In this document: positions 42,281 through 50,461 of the stretch, in pieces
Layout: the number at the start of each line of letters is the position of its first letter
Position numbering within the stretch: position 1 is the first letter of the stretch
Assembly: GCF_019093865.1 (NCBI RefSeq)
Contig: NZ_JABJXD010000002.1
Span: 1-64,000 of the forward strand
Length of the DNA stretch: 64,000 nt
From: Lentibacillus saliphilus
Lineage (GTDB): Bacteria; Bacillota; Bacilli; Bacillales; Amphibacillaceae
Direction: 5' to 3'
Notes under the pieces: model-generated
Database searches by the model: none
Seen by the model: only the letters and a program-made list of their open reading frames with translations
Told to the model about the DNA's origin: nothing
Made by a program: the position numbers and the translations under genes

Positions 42281-43510
42281 ATGCTTGAAGTGAAGCTACA
42301 CGATATCGGTGAAGGTATGACAGAGGGTGAAATTGTCCATTATCTTGTTGAACCAGGTGATACGGTTCAATCAGATCAGCCACTTGTAGAGGTGCAAACG
42401 GATAAGATGGTTGCCGAGCTGCCGTCACCTGCAAAAGGAACCGTTAAAGAAATCATCGTCAAAACGGGAGAAACGGTCAAAGTGGGAACAACACTCATGC
42501 ACATTGAGGTAGAAGGCATGCAGTCAAGAGAGAAGATGATCGCTCATTCAACTCAAGAACCAACAGAAGTTGCATTGAAGAACCCGTCACAATCACACAA
42601 ACAGTCCAAACGGATCTTTAACCGTGTACGTGCCACGCCACACACACGGCGCATTGCCCGTGAGCATGGCATTGACATTGAACAGGTCACGCCGTCTGAT
42701 CCATCTGGTCGTGTCAGTGAAGAAGACGTCCTCAATGTTGTGAACAAATCCGCTGAGCCAGAGCAGGCGTCTAAAGTAGAAGTACCTGCAGACGGACCTC
42801 AAACAGTAGAAGCGTCACAAAATGAGACGATTCCATTCCGAGGCATTCGTAGACAAATTGCCAAAAACATGACCCACTCTTTATTTACGATTCCACATGT
42901 CACACATTTCGACGACATTGATATGACGCAGCTGTTCGAGCTGAGAGAAACGCTCAAACAAGATGGGGTTGAGGCGTCAGTCCCGGCATTTCTTGTAAAA
43001 GCACTCGCTTTTGCACTAAAGGACTTTCCAATATTCAACGCTGAGCTGGATGAACAACAGGAACAGATTATTTTAAAGAAGTCCTATCACTTTGGAATCG
43101 CGACAGATACTGACCATGGCCTCGTCGTTCCAGTTATTAGAAATGTCAACAAAAAATCCATCACATCAATCCATCAAGAGATCAAATCGTTAACCGCCCG
43201 AGCGAAAACAAACACCCTTAAGCCTCATGATATGCACAACAGCACATTTACTGTCAGCAATGTTGGTCCACTTGGCAGTACAGGTGCCACACCTATCATC
43301 AATTATCCAGAAACAGCGCTTATAGCGTTTCATAAAACGAAAAAAATGCCCGTTGTCAATGATCATGATGACATCGTTGTGAGACAGATCATGACATTGT
43401 CCCTCTCGTTTGATCATAGGGTCGCTGATGGGGCAACAGCCGTTCATTTCACAAATCGTTTAGCTCATTTAATTGAAAATCCGTATAACTTAATGCTGGA
43501 GATGATATAA
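42281..43510 (+). CDS. 2-oxoacid dehydrogenase E2 (dihydrolipoyl acyltransferase)
   Basis: A 409-residue E2 core. One lipoyl domain at residues 1-78 carries the lipoylated Lys in VQTDKMVAE near 42. The peripheral subunit-binding domain is near 118-152 (RATPHTRRIAREHGID). The catalytic domain (about 185-409) ends with SFDHRVADGATAVHF, the HxxxDG active site. It transfers the acyl group to CoA; the prediction here is phenylacetyl-CoA. I start at ATG 42281, preceded by AGGAGGTGA; the GTG nine nt earlier lies inside that Shine-Dalgarno sequence. Confidence 0.9.
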   Translation: MLEVKLHDIGEGMTEGEIVHYLVEPGDTVQSDQPLVEVQTDKMVAELPSPAKGTVKEIIVKTGETVKVGTTLMHIEVEGMQSREKMIAHSTQEPTEVALKNPSQSHKQSKRIFNRVRATPHTRRIAREHGIDIEQVTPSDPSGRVSEEDVLNVVNKSAEPEQASKVEVPADGPQTVEASQNETIPFRGIRRQIAKNMTHSLFTIPHVTHFDDIDMTQLFELRETLKQDGVEASVPAFLVKALAFALKDFPIFNAELDEQQEQIILKKSYHFGIATDTDHGLVVPVIRNVNKKSITSIHQEIKSLTARAKTNTLKPHDMHNSTFTVSNVGPLGSTGATPIINYPETALIAFHKTKKMPVVNDHDDIVVRQIMTLSLSFDHRVADGATAVHFTNRLAHLIENPYNLMLEMI

Positions 43511-44941
43511 ATGGTCGTCGGAGAACTCAGTCAAACGCGAGATCTGATCATTATTGGCGGTGGACCAGGGGGGTACAATGCGGCGATACGAGCGGCTCAG
43601 CTCGGTAAAGATGTGACCCTCATTGAACAAACAGCGTTAGGTGGCACGTGTTTAAACAAAGGCTGTATACCGTCAAAACTTTGGACTCATACCGCTCGTA
43701 CATACCGAGACATACAACATGCTGAGGCGCTTGGCGTTGATATTGACAAAGCTACGTTGAATCTTAACAAGCTGTTGAAGCGGAAAGAATTGGTGACGAA
43801 GCAGCTGCGACGGGGTGTACAAAGCCTGTGTGAAAAAAACCAAATCGAAATCATCGAAGGCAAGGCCGTTTTTACAGGATTGAATAAAATCGGTGTTGAA
43901 CACGGTCATCAGTATGATACGTATACGTTTAATCATGCTATTGTTGCGACGGGTAGCCAGAAAGAATTGCCGGAAGCGATATCGAAAACGTGTTCGCGTA
44001 TTTTATTGTCAGATGACCTCTTCTCATGCTCAGAGATGCCAGATCATCTCGTCGTCTACGGGCATGATTACATTGCTTTAGAAGTAGCTTCAACCTATGC
44101 GGCCTTTGGGACAAAGGTTACGATGCTGCTTGAAGAAGCAGCTGACTTTGGATTCGATGAAACGATTAATCGTGAGCTGACGCGTCAATTTAAAAAACAA
44201 AAAATCAAATTGTATAAAAGCGCAGTCATAACCGATGTAACTGAATTTGAAGACGGTCTTCAAATTCAATTTAAAACTGAAAAAAGTGCCAATCAACCAC
44301 TTGAGGCAACACATCTGTTTATAAGCGGATCGTCACAGCCCAACGTTTCAGAGCTCGGTTTAGACCGAATGGGAATAGAGCAGACGACTGACGGTTATAT
44401 ACAGGTCAATCATTTTCAGCAAACGTCCGCTTCTCATATATATGCTGTCGGAGATGTGACAGAAGGACCGACACTTGCAACGAAAGCGATTAAGGAAGGA
44501 AAAGCAGCAGCTGAAGCAATTGCTGGGCGACATCCTGACGTAAATCTCACCTTTGTACCAACGATTGCCCATACGTTGCCACCAATTGCATCTGTCGGGA
44601 TGACCGAAAAGGAGGTGAACGCGCACGGTATAGCTGCTCGAAGCGGTGAGTTTTCTCTAGGCGGCAATGGCTATCGCGTATTGACTGGACAGCGTGACGG
44701 CATCGTCAAAATCATTTCGGATCAAGAGACGGAGCTGATACTTGGCATCCATATGATTGGTGAAGGTGCGATAGAACTGTCAGCTTCATTCGTTCAATTA
44801 CTTGAAATGGCTGCAAAGGAGGAGGATGCGAAATATCCGCTAATGGCCCATCCAAGCGTTAATGAAGCATTCCAAGAAGCAGTAGAAGATCTGATTGGCC
44901 AAGCGATACACAACATTCCAACCGAAAAAGTATTAAATTAA
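43511..44941 (+). CDS. 2-oxoacid dehydrogenase E3 (dihydrolipoyl dehydrogenase)
   Basis: A 476-residue FAD-dependent disulfide reductase that reoxidises lipoamide with NAD+. GGGPGGYNAAIRAAQLG near residue 13 binds FAD. GGTCLNKGCIPSK near 45 holds the redox-active Cys pair. VYGHDYIALEVASTYAAFG near 180 is the NAD site (divergent from GGGxxG). GDVTEGPTLATKA near 315 and AHPSVNEAFQEA near 450 (catalytic His-Glu) are intact. It completes a full E1a-E1b-E2-E3 set, so the complex does not depend on a shared E3. Confidence 0.92.
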   Translation: MVVGELSQTRDLIIIGGGPGGYNAAIRAAQLGKDVTLIEQTALGGTCLNKGCIPSKLWTHTARTYRDIQHAEALGVDIDKATLNLNKLLKRKELVTKQLRRGVQSLCEKNQIEIIEGKAVFTGLNKIGVEHGHQYDTYTFNHAIVATGSQKELPEAISKTCSRILLSDDLFSCSEMPDHLVVYGHDYIALEVASTYAAFGTKVTMLLEEAADFGFDETINRELTRQFKKQKIKLYKSAVITDVTEFEDGLQIQFKTEKSANQPLEATHLFISGSSQPNVSELGLDRMGIEQTTDGYIQVNHFQQTSASHIYAVGDVTEGPTLATKAIKEGKAAAEAIAGRHPDVNLTFVPTIAHTLPPIASVGMTEKEVNAHGIAARSGEFSLGGNGYRVLTGQRDGIVKIISDQETELILGIHMIGEGAIELSASFVQLLEMAAKEEDAKYPLMAHPSVNEAFQEAVEDLIGQAIHNIPTEKVLN

Positions 44942-44977
44942 GTCCAATCTATCTAATGAGAAAATTTCTAAAACACC

Positions 44978-45005
44978 TTGACTAATCATATGTATGTGAT
45001 ATACT
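44978..45005 (+). promoter_or_regulatory. Sigma-A promoter of the TrpXYZ-type transporter operon
   Basis: TTGACT at 44978-44983 and TATACT at 45000-45005, separated by 16 nt, with an extended -10 (TGA before TATACT). It lies 39 nt before the start of the binding-protein gene, so this operon can be expressed separately from the cluster upstream. Confidence 0.8.
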
Positions 45006-45043
45006 CTTTGAAATTTTAAATAAAAATCAAGGGGGAATTGGTG

Positions 45044-46012
45044 ATGAGAAAATGGTTAATTTCAGGAATTGCCATTGTAAGTTTATTGATAACAGCTGCT
45101 TGTGGATCTGATGCGACTTACACGGTCGGAGCAACTCAAATATTAGAGCATCCGTCACTTGACGCGGCATATGAAGGCTTTAAGGCAGCGCTTGAAGATG
45201 CGGAGTTAGACGTTGAATTCGATTATCAAAATGCCCAAAATGATCAAAACAACGTCAACACGATTAGTACAAACTTCGTCAATGACGACGTTGACTTGAT
45301 TTTTGCCAACTCAACACCAAGCGCATTAGGTGCTCTTGCGGCTACAGAAAAAGCTGAAGCCGATATTCCAATTTTGTTTACATCGGTCACAGATGCGGTT
45401 GAAAGTGATCTTGTGACGGCCATGGATGAACCGGGAGATAACATCACAGGGGTCGTTGATCAGCATCCCGATGCCATTGCGAAAACAATTGAATTCATCG
45501 ATACGTACTTCTCAGGTGCGACAGTCGGCTTGGTATATAACGCAGGAGAACAAAATTCAGTTTCGCAAATTAATGCGATCAAAGAAGCAGGAGACGGCAC
45601 ATCACTATCATTTGAAGAGCGAACAGTCGGAAATTCAAGTGAAGTTCAACAAGCTACTAATTCCCTCGTTAGCGATGTTGATGTATTTTATATCATTACA
45701 GACAATACTGTTGTCTCAGCGCTAGATAGCGTTGTCGGTGTTGCCAATGATCAAGACATCCCGCTAATTGTCGCAGAGCCAGATTCCTTGAAAAAAGGCG
45801 GATTCGCGACATTCGGCATTGACTATTACACGATCGGATACCGTACGGGTGAAATGGCAGTGGATATTTTGCAAGGAGACAAAACGACCAAAGACATTCC
45901 CGTTGAATACCCATCAGGTATGGAGTTATTTATTAATAAAGAGGCAGCTGAAGCACAAGGAATCGAATGGAATGCAGATTGGGATGACGCAAAAACCGTT
46001 GACAGCGAATGA
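45044..46012 (+). CDS. ABC transporter substrate-binding lipoprotein, TrpX-like (ABC_sub_bind family)
   Basis: A 322-residue lipoprotein with signal and lipobox (LLITAAC, Cys near residue 20). The family pattern is ATQILEHPSLDAAYEGFKAAL near 30, then FDYQNAQNDQNN, with alternating Rossmann-like lobes as in periplasmic binding proteins. Streptococcal TrpX of this family is linked to tryptophan uptake. Here the location right after the phenylalanine-degrading genes points to an aromatic amino acid, most likely phenylalanine; this is inference. ATG 45044 has AAGGGGGAA about 8 nt before it. Confidence 0.87.
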   Translation: MRKWLISGIAIVSLLITAACGSDATYTVGATQILEHPSLDAAYEGFKAALEDAELDVEFDYQNAQNDQNNVNTISTNFVNDDVDLIFANSTPSALGALAATEKAEADIPILFTSVTDAVESDLVTAMDEPGDNITGVVDQHPDAIAKTIEFIDTYFSGATVGLVYNAGEQNSVSQINAIKEAGDGTSLSFEERTVGNSSEVQQATNSLVSDVDVFYIITDNTVVSALDSVVGVANDQDIPLIVAEPDSLKKGGFATFGIDYYTIGYRTGEMAVDILQGDKTTKDIPVEYPSGMELFINKEAAEAQGIEWNADWDDAKTVDSE

Positions 46013-46107
46013 TAGACGTGACGTTGTTTGAGTGACAGAACGGGGGTATAATGCCTTCGTTCTGCTACTTGAACGATGACAGATTAAAGTCAATCAGGGG
46101 GGACAGC

Positions 46108-47094
46108 ATGCTATTATCGTTATTCAATGCAGTAGAACTAGGAATTATATATGCTATTATGGCGCTCGGTGTTTATCTATCATTTCGCGTGCTCGATTTT
46201 CCTGATTTAACCGTGGATGGTAGTTTTGTAACTGGAGCCGGTGTTGCCGCTATATCCATCATGGCGGGCGTTCCACCTGTCTTAGCAAGTCTGTTTGCAG
46301 CAGCAGCCGGATTTATCGCCGGCTGTTTAACAGGTATTCTTCATACGAAGGGTAAAATTAACGCATTACTATCTGGAATTTTAATGATGATTGCCTTGTA
46401 TTCGATTAACTTGCGGATTATGGGGAAGCCCACATTATCACTTTTAAATGAGTCGACGATATTTAAACAGCTCCGTGAGGTATGGGACAAGACTGGGATT
46501 GATACGTTCTTTAATGGGATCCTCGCAAATCTCGGTGCCGATCGCATGCCATCGACATGGAGCATCATTTTTATCATGCTCATTGTTACCCTTGTCATTA
46601 AACTGCTTACAGATTACTATTTGAAAACGGAAGTCGGTTTAGCGCTAAGGGCTACCGGTGACAATCAGAAAATGATACGTAGTTTGTCTGCGAATACAGA
46701 TACGCTCATTATCGCTGGAATTGGTGTATCGAATGCGCTCGTTGCCTTTTCAGGCGGTTTAATTGCACAGCATGGTGATTTTGCTGACGTAAATATGGGT
46801 ATCGGCATGATCATCATTGGTCTCGCTTCGGTTATTATCGGTGAAGCGCTATTTGGCAAGAAGACGATTGCCAGAGCGACACTTGCTGTTGTCGGTGGTG
46901 CCATCGTTTATCGCATTGTTGTGACGCTGGCATTGAGAGTTGATTTTCTTGATACCGGAGACATGAAGCTGATTACCGCGATTCTCGTTATTACTGCGCT
47001 TGTGACACCGAAAATGATGCAAGCAAGGCGAGAAAAGAAGCGGCGACTCGAAAAACGTGCAGCGTTAGAAGCTGTTAAAACGGAGGGCGCATAG
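46108..47094 (+). CDS. ABC transporter permease, TrpY-like
   Basis: A 328-residue permease of the branched-chain amino acid/ribose type (BPD_transp_2 family) with about eight or nine membrane segments. GIIYAIMALGVYLSFRVLDFPDLTVDGSF spans the first segments, and EVGLALRATGDNQKMIRSLSANTD near residue 185 is the cytoplasmic coupling loop that contacts the ATPase. The basic C-terminus (RREKKRRLEKRA) is cytoplasmic. AGGGGGGA lies before ATG 46108. The ATPase gene starts 1 nt after its stop. Confidence 0.88.
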   Translation: MLLSLFNAVELGIIYAIMALGVYLSFRVLDFPDLTVDGSFVTGAGVAAISIMAGVPPVLASLFAAAAGFIAGCLTGILHTKGKINALLSGILMMIALYSINLRIMGKPTLSLLNESTIFKQLREVWDKTGIDTFFNGILANLGADRMPSTWSIIFIMLIVTLVIKLLTDYYLKTEVGLALRATGDNQKMIRSLSANTDTLIIAGIGVSNALVAFSGGLIAQHGDFADVNMGIGMIIIGLASVIIGEALFGKKTIARATLAVVGGAIVYRIVVTLALRVDFLDTGDMKLITAILVITALVTPKMMQARREKKRRLEKRAALEAVKTEGA

Positions 47095-47095
47095 T

Positions 47096-47890
47096 ATGTT
47101 AAAACTACAGAACGTATCCATGACATTTAACGAAGCGACTCCTGATGAGAAAAAAGCGTTGCGAGATGTGAACCTTGAATTGAACCAAGGTGATTTTGTT
47201 ACAGTAATTGGTAGTAACGGCGCGGGTAAATCGACAATGATGAATGTGATTTCTGGCGCGCTATTTCCAGACGTGGGTGATGTCATTGTAGATGGTAAGC
47301 AGGTTGTTCATTTACCAGAATATAAGAGATCACGGCTTATCGGACGTGTGTTTCAGGATCCAATGGCAGGCACATCCCCTTCAATGACGATTGAGGAAAA
47401 TTTAGCAATGGCTTACGCACGGAACAAGAAACGGCAGTTTAAACTGGGGGTAACGAAAAAGCGGAGAGATATGTTTCGTGAGTATCTTGAGTCGATCCAT
47501 CTCGGCCTGGAGACCCGGTTGAATGCTAAGGTTGGATTGTTGTCTGGTGGTGAGCGGCAGGCGCTATCTTTATTAATGGTCACATTCACTGAACCAAATA
47601 TTTTACTGCTTGATGAACATACGGCAGCCCTTGATCCGTCTCGAGCTGAACTCATTACAAACCTCACTGAAGAGGTTGTTGGGAAATTTGGCCTCACGAC
47701 GCTTATGGTAACGCATAATATGCAGCAGGCACTCGACCTTGGTAATCGTCTGATTATGATGGACAACGGACAAATTATATTTGAAGTGGCTGGCGCGGAA
47801 AAACAAGCCTTGACGATTGAAGATTTATTGCACAAATTTAAGGAAAAGCAAGGCACACACTTTGGCAATGATCGAGCCGTCCTCGGTTAA
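47096..47890 (+). CDS. ABC transporter ATP-binding protein, TrpZ-like
   Basis: A 264-residue ATPase. Walker A is GSNGAGKST near residue 42, the signature LSGGERQAL near 144, Walker B ILLLDEHTAALDP near 164 and the switch His in VTHNMQ near 202. The EHTAALDP variation in Walker B is characteristic of the TrpZ group. It lies last in the operon, with GGAGGGCGC before its ATG and a terminator at 47909-47952. It energises uptake by the two preceding gene products. Confidence 0.9.
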   Translation: MLKLQNVSMTFNEATPDEKKALRDVNLELNQGDFVTVIGSNGAGKSTMMNVISGALFPDVGDVIVDGKQVVHLPEYKRSRLIGRVFQDPMAGTSPSMTIEENLAMAYARNKKRQFKLGVTKKRRDMFREYLESIHLGLETRLNAKVGLLSGGERQALSLLMVTFTEPNILLLDEHTAALDPSRAELITNLTEEVVGKFGLTTLMVTHNMQQALDLGNRLIMMDNGQIIFEVAGAEKQALTIEDLLHKFKEKQGTHFGNDRAVLG

Positions 47891-47908
47891 TAAAATCCGA
47901 ATGAAAAT

Positions 47909-47952
47909 GATAAAAACGACCGTGATGTGGTAGGCATCCGACGGTCGTTTTT
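47909..47952. terminator. Bidirectional terminator
   Basis: AAAAACGACCGT and ACGGTCGTTTTT form perfect 12-bp arms. It ends the transporter operon and the convergent GNAT gene. Confidence 0.92.
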
Positions 47953-47966
47953 CATGTTAATCGTAA

Positions 47967-48428
47967 TTATAGCGGCTTAATCATACGGTAATATGCAGTA
48001 TGGTAGCCAAGTTTTTCATTTAACTTGACCATGTTGGTATTTTTGCTGCTGACAGTTGTATGGATCTTCTCAGCATGCATGTCCTCTTTTGCCCACGTCT
48101 CTAACGCGATCTTAAGCTGTTTTGCATGTCCTTGTCCTCTGTATGCTTCATCTGTCCATAAGGAGATGATATCGACTTGTTTGCTGTTCGACTCATTTAA
48201 TTCGGCCCATATATATGAGATCACTTTGTTTTGATGCTCAATAATTGAGCAGTAGACATGTTGGTGTTGATGCTTGGCTACCAATTCTTTGGTCGTGTTT
48301 TGAATGGTCTCCTCTGACCCCTGATAGTCATCAATCCAACCCGCTGGCAGTTTCTCATGTAATTTCGCAATAAAATAAAGTTCTGCTTCATCGTGTGATG
48401 TTAATCGTCGCTGTTTATAATCTTCCAT
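47967..48428 (-). CDS. GNAT-family N-acetyltransferase
   Basis: A 153-residue acetyltransferase. ISLWTDEAYRGQGHAKQLKIALE near residue 87 contains the acetyl-CoA pyrophosphate loop (R-G-x-G-H-A variant of Q/RxxGxG/A). VSSKNTNMVKLNEKLGYHTAYYRMIK is the typical C-terminus. The substrate is unknown; these small GNATs often acetylate amines, antibiotics or proteins. AAAGGAAT precedes the ATG. Monocistronic. Confidence 0.87.
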   Translation of the reverse strand: MEDYKQRRLTSHDEAELYFIAKLHEKLPAGWIDDYQGSEETIQNTTKELVAKHQHQHVYCSIIEHQNKVISYIWAELNESNSKQVDIISLWTDEAYRGQGHAKQLKIALETWAKEDMHAEKIHTTVSSKNTNMVKLNEKLGYHTAYYRMIKPL

Positions 48429-48490
48429 GTGCTCGTATTCCTTTCGCGCTCTTTTTGTTTAAACAAGCTCTAATTTATTTTTTCAATAAA

Positions 48491-48572
48491 AATCATCCCT
48501 CATGTACTTTAGTAGATAAGTGAGGAATGATTTCTAGAGCTGCCAACCCCCTCTTGATGGGGGAGTCTTTAT
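48491..48572. repeat. Two-hairpin element resembling an IS200/IS605-type end
   Basis: Arms AATCATCCCTCA (48491-48502) and TGAGGAATGATT (48521-48532) pair with one mismatch. A second hairpin, CCCCCTCTTGATGGGGG, lies at about 48548-48564 and is followed by AGTCTTTAT. This pair of hairpins in a gene-free 280-nt gap resembles the ends of IS605-type elements or their non-autonomous derivatives. No transposase is nearby and the identification is tentative. Confidence 0.4.
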
Positions 48573-48708
48573 TGTTGTCTGAACCTATTATGTTTATATG
48601 GTTGATTATAGCATGAAAACACGCATTTATTCTGATTGATCAAGATTTTTTAGCTGTGTAGTCATATGCCATCAAAAAATTGTCCTTATAGACGAAAATA
48701 TGATGACC

Positions 48709-49293
48709 TTAATCATCAACATGCTCTGTCTTCAAGCTGTTTAACAATGTAATCGCTTGGCGTGTGGAATCAATTAAGGACGGGTCTTCCTTATCGAGCC
48801 GTAATTGAAGCGCTTCTGTAAAACATGCCTCTGCTTCTGTCAATTGGTTTAATTCCATCAGGCATTTGCCTTTATGCTGCAGAGCAAAATCGAGGTAGAC
48901 GGGATGAATGCCGCTTTGACATAGAGCGATTGCCTGATCAAACAGGTGAAGCGCCTTGCTATGCTCATCACCGTATTTCATCGCCTCCCCAAGACGGATC
49001 ATTGTAGCAATTTCTTTTGCTTGATTCCTTATCGTACGTGCGTCATCGAGACATTTTGTGAGATATGCTTTGGCGCGATCAGTCATCCCATGAATTCTAT
49101 ACAGATTTCCGAGAGTACCCCGTAAAAAAAAGCTGTCTGCGTTATTCGTACTTTGCTCTACTAATAGCGTCTCACCTAATTGAATAACGTGTTCAATTCG
49201 TTCTTGATCCGTGCACGTTTCTCTTAAATAGCGATTTTGATCAAAAAAAATGACGTTCATTAAATTAGTTAATTCTCTTTTGAATGTATCCAT
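48709..49293 (-). CDS. Tetratricopeptide repeat protein
   Basis: A 194-residue cytoplasmic helical protein. At least three TPR-like units are visible: TLGNLYRIHGMTDRAKAYLTKCL near residue 68, then RLGEAMKYGDEHSKALHLFDQAI and LQHKGKCLMELNQLTEAEACFTEAL. TPR proteins bind partner proteins. No fused enzymatic or DNA-binding domain is present and the partner is unknown. It is followed by the sirtuin gene on the same strand, upstream in transcription order. GGGGG precedes the ATG. Confidence 0.82.
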   Translation of the reverse strand: MDTFKRELTNLMNVIFFDQNRYLRETCTDQERIEHVIQLGETLLVEQSTNNADSFFLRGTLGNLYRIHGMTDRAKAYLTKCLDDARTIRNQAKEIATMIRLGEAMKYGDEHSKALHLFDQAIALCQSGIHPVYLDFALQHKGKCLMELNQLTEAEACFTEALQLRLDKEDPSLIDSTRQAITLLNSLKTEHVDD

Positions 49294-49343
49294 CGAATGC
49301 CCCCATCTTTGAAGCTGACGTTGTTTTTCTCTAGGACGTTTAC

Positions 49344-50060
49344 TTACAATAGCGTGTCCAGTTCCGTTAGCACATCTTTAATCGTCCGTTCATGAATACA
49401 AACGTCGGCTAGATGGTCCATGACGGTCGGTTCTCGGTTGATAATGACGAGCTTGGCACCATTATCTTTGGCGGCAATCGGGAACATGTTTGCTGGGCTG
49501 ACGGTGAGTGACGAGCCGAGGACGATGAATAGATCAGACTGCATTGTCGTTTGTTCTGCGTCCCAGAATGTATCCTGTGGCAACGTCTCTCCAAATAAAA
49601 CGATACCTGGTCGTATCGTACCACCGCAATCACATCGGACATGGCCATCAAGATAGGCGTCACGCTCGTATTCTGTTTGACATATGTGACAATGAAAACG
49701 CCGGAATGTACCATGCAGCTCCATAACATCTTTGTTACCGGCGTCTGTATGAAAGCCATCGACATTTTGGGTAATGATGCTGTTGATCAAATCTTGCTGC
49801 TCCCACTTTGCTAGAATATGATGACCGTCATGTGGTTTGTATTTAGTGACTTCGCGCAGCCGATATCGGTAAAAGTCCACAAATTCGTCGGTGTTATTGA
49901 ATAAAGCGTCGACGTTTGCGAGCTCATCAGGATTGAACTTTTCCCATAATCCACGGTTTTTAGATCTAAAGTCGGGCAAGCCACTTTCGGTTGACATCCC
50001 AGCTCCAGTAAACAATACGGTGTGTTGCGCTGCTTGGATCATTTTTGCAAGCTCATGCAT
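49344..50060 (-). CDS. NAD-dependent protein deacylase, Sir2 family
   Basis: A 238-residue sirtuin that removes acyl groups from lysines using NAD+. GAGMSTESGLPDFRS near residue 18 binds NAD, and TQNVDGFHTDAG near 99 with LHGTF and the catalytic His follow. The zinc cysteines are CHIC near 127 and CDC near 147. GSSLTVSPA near 180 completes the pocket. ATG 50060 starts at the conserved MHELAKMI; upstream in-frame starts at 50102 and 50108 would add about 15 poorly conserved residues. It may counteract lysine acetylation linked to acetyl-CoA-producing metabolism, but no specific target is evident. Confidence 0.88.
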   Translation of the reverse strand: MHELAKMIQAAQHTVLFTGAGMSTESGLPDFRSKNRGLWEKFNPDELANVDALFNNTDEFVDFYRYRLREVTKYKPHDGHHILAKWEQQDLINSIITQNVDGFHTDAGNKDVMELHGTFRRFHCHICQTEYERDAYLDGHVRCDCGGTIRPGIVLFGETLPQDTFWDAEQTTMQSDLFIVLGSSLTVSPANMFPIAAKDNGAKLVIINREPTVMDHLADVCIHERTIKDVLTELDTLL

Positions 50061-50461
50061 CGTATCACGTCCATTTTTATTAGTCTTTCTGCATTGTCTC
50101 ATGTTCAAGAGAAAAATTCACGGAAACGACCATATGACATCAGTTATAAGTTGTTAATATTAAAAAGTTCAGATAGTAGTTAAATGATGATCGATTTTTA
50201 GTAGGAATTTAGAAGATGTGGCGAAGCTTACCTGTGTTAGAAAATAGAATTTGATAACGCTGAGGAAGTTTCCGTGAAAAAGGGGCTGGAACATAAATTT
50301 AACTCAAAAGATGAACACTGCTCAACATTAGCTCCGGAAAGCGCAGTATATTTCCGGAGCGGTCGCTTTGATCGAATTTTTATTTGGTTAAAGCTCTTTT
50401 GTGCCATTCTGTTTTAAACATTATATTTTAAAGTCATTTTTCTACACAGTGAACACGTTGG
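50061..50461. other. Gene-free region with a perfect inverted repeat
   Basis: About 400 nt between the sirtuin and gdhA genes, AT-rich in its right third. It contains a perfect 10-bp inverted repeat, GCTCCGGAAA and TTTCCGGAGC, at 50331-50360 with a 10-nt loop. A sequence AAAAGGGGCTGGAACATAA at about 50277 resembles a common Bacillales intergenic motif. No gene of convincing length was found. Confidence 0.5.

Noticed and set aside
47413-47868. Minus-strand 151-codon frame opposite the TrpZ-like ATPase gene
   Set aside because: Shadow of an ATPase with all motifs intact; composition unlike a protein.
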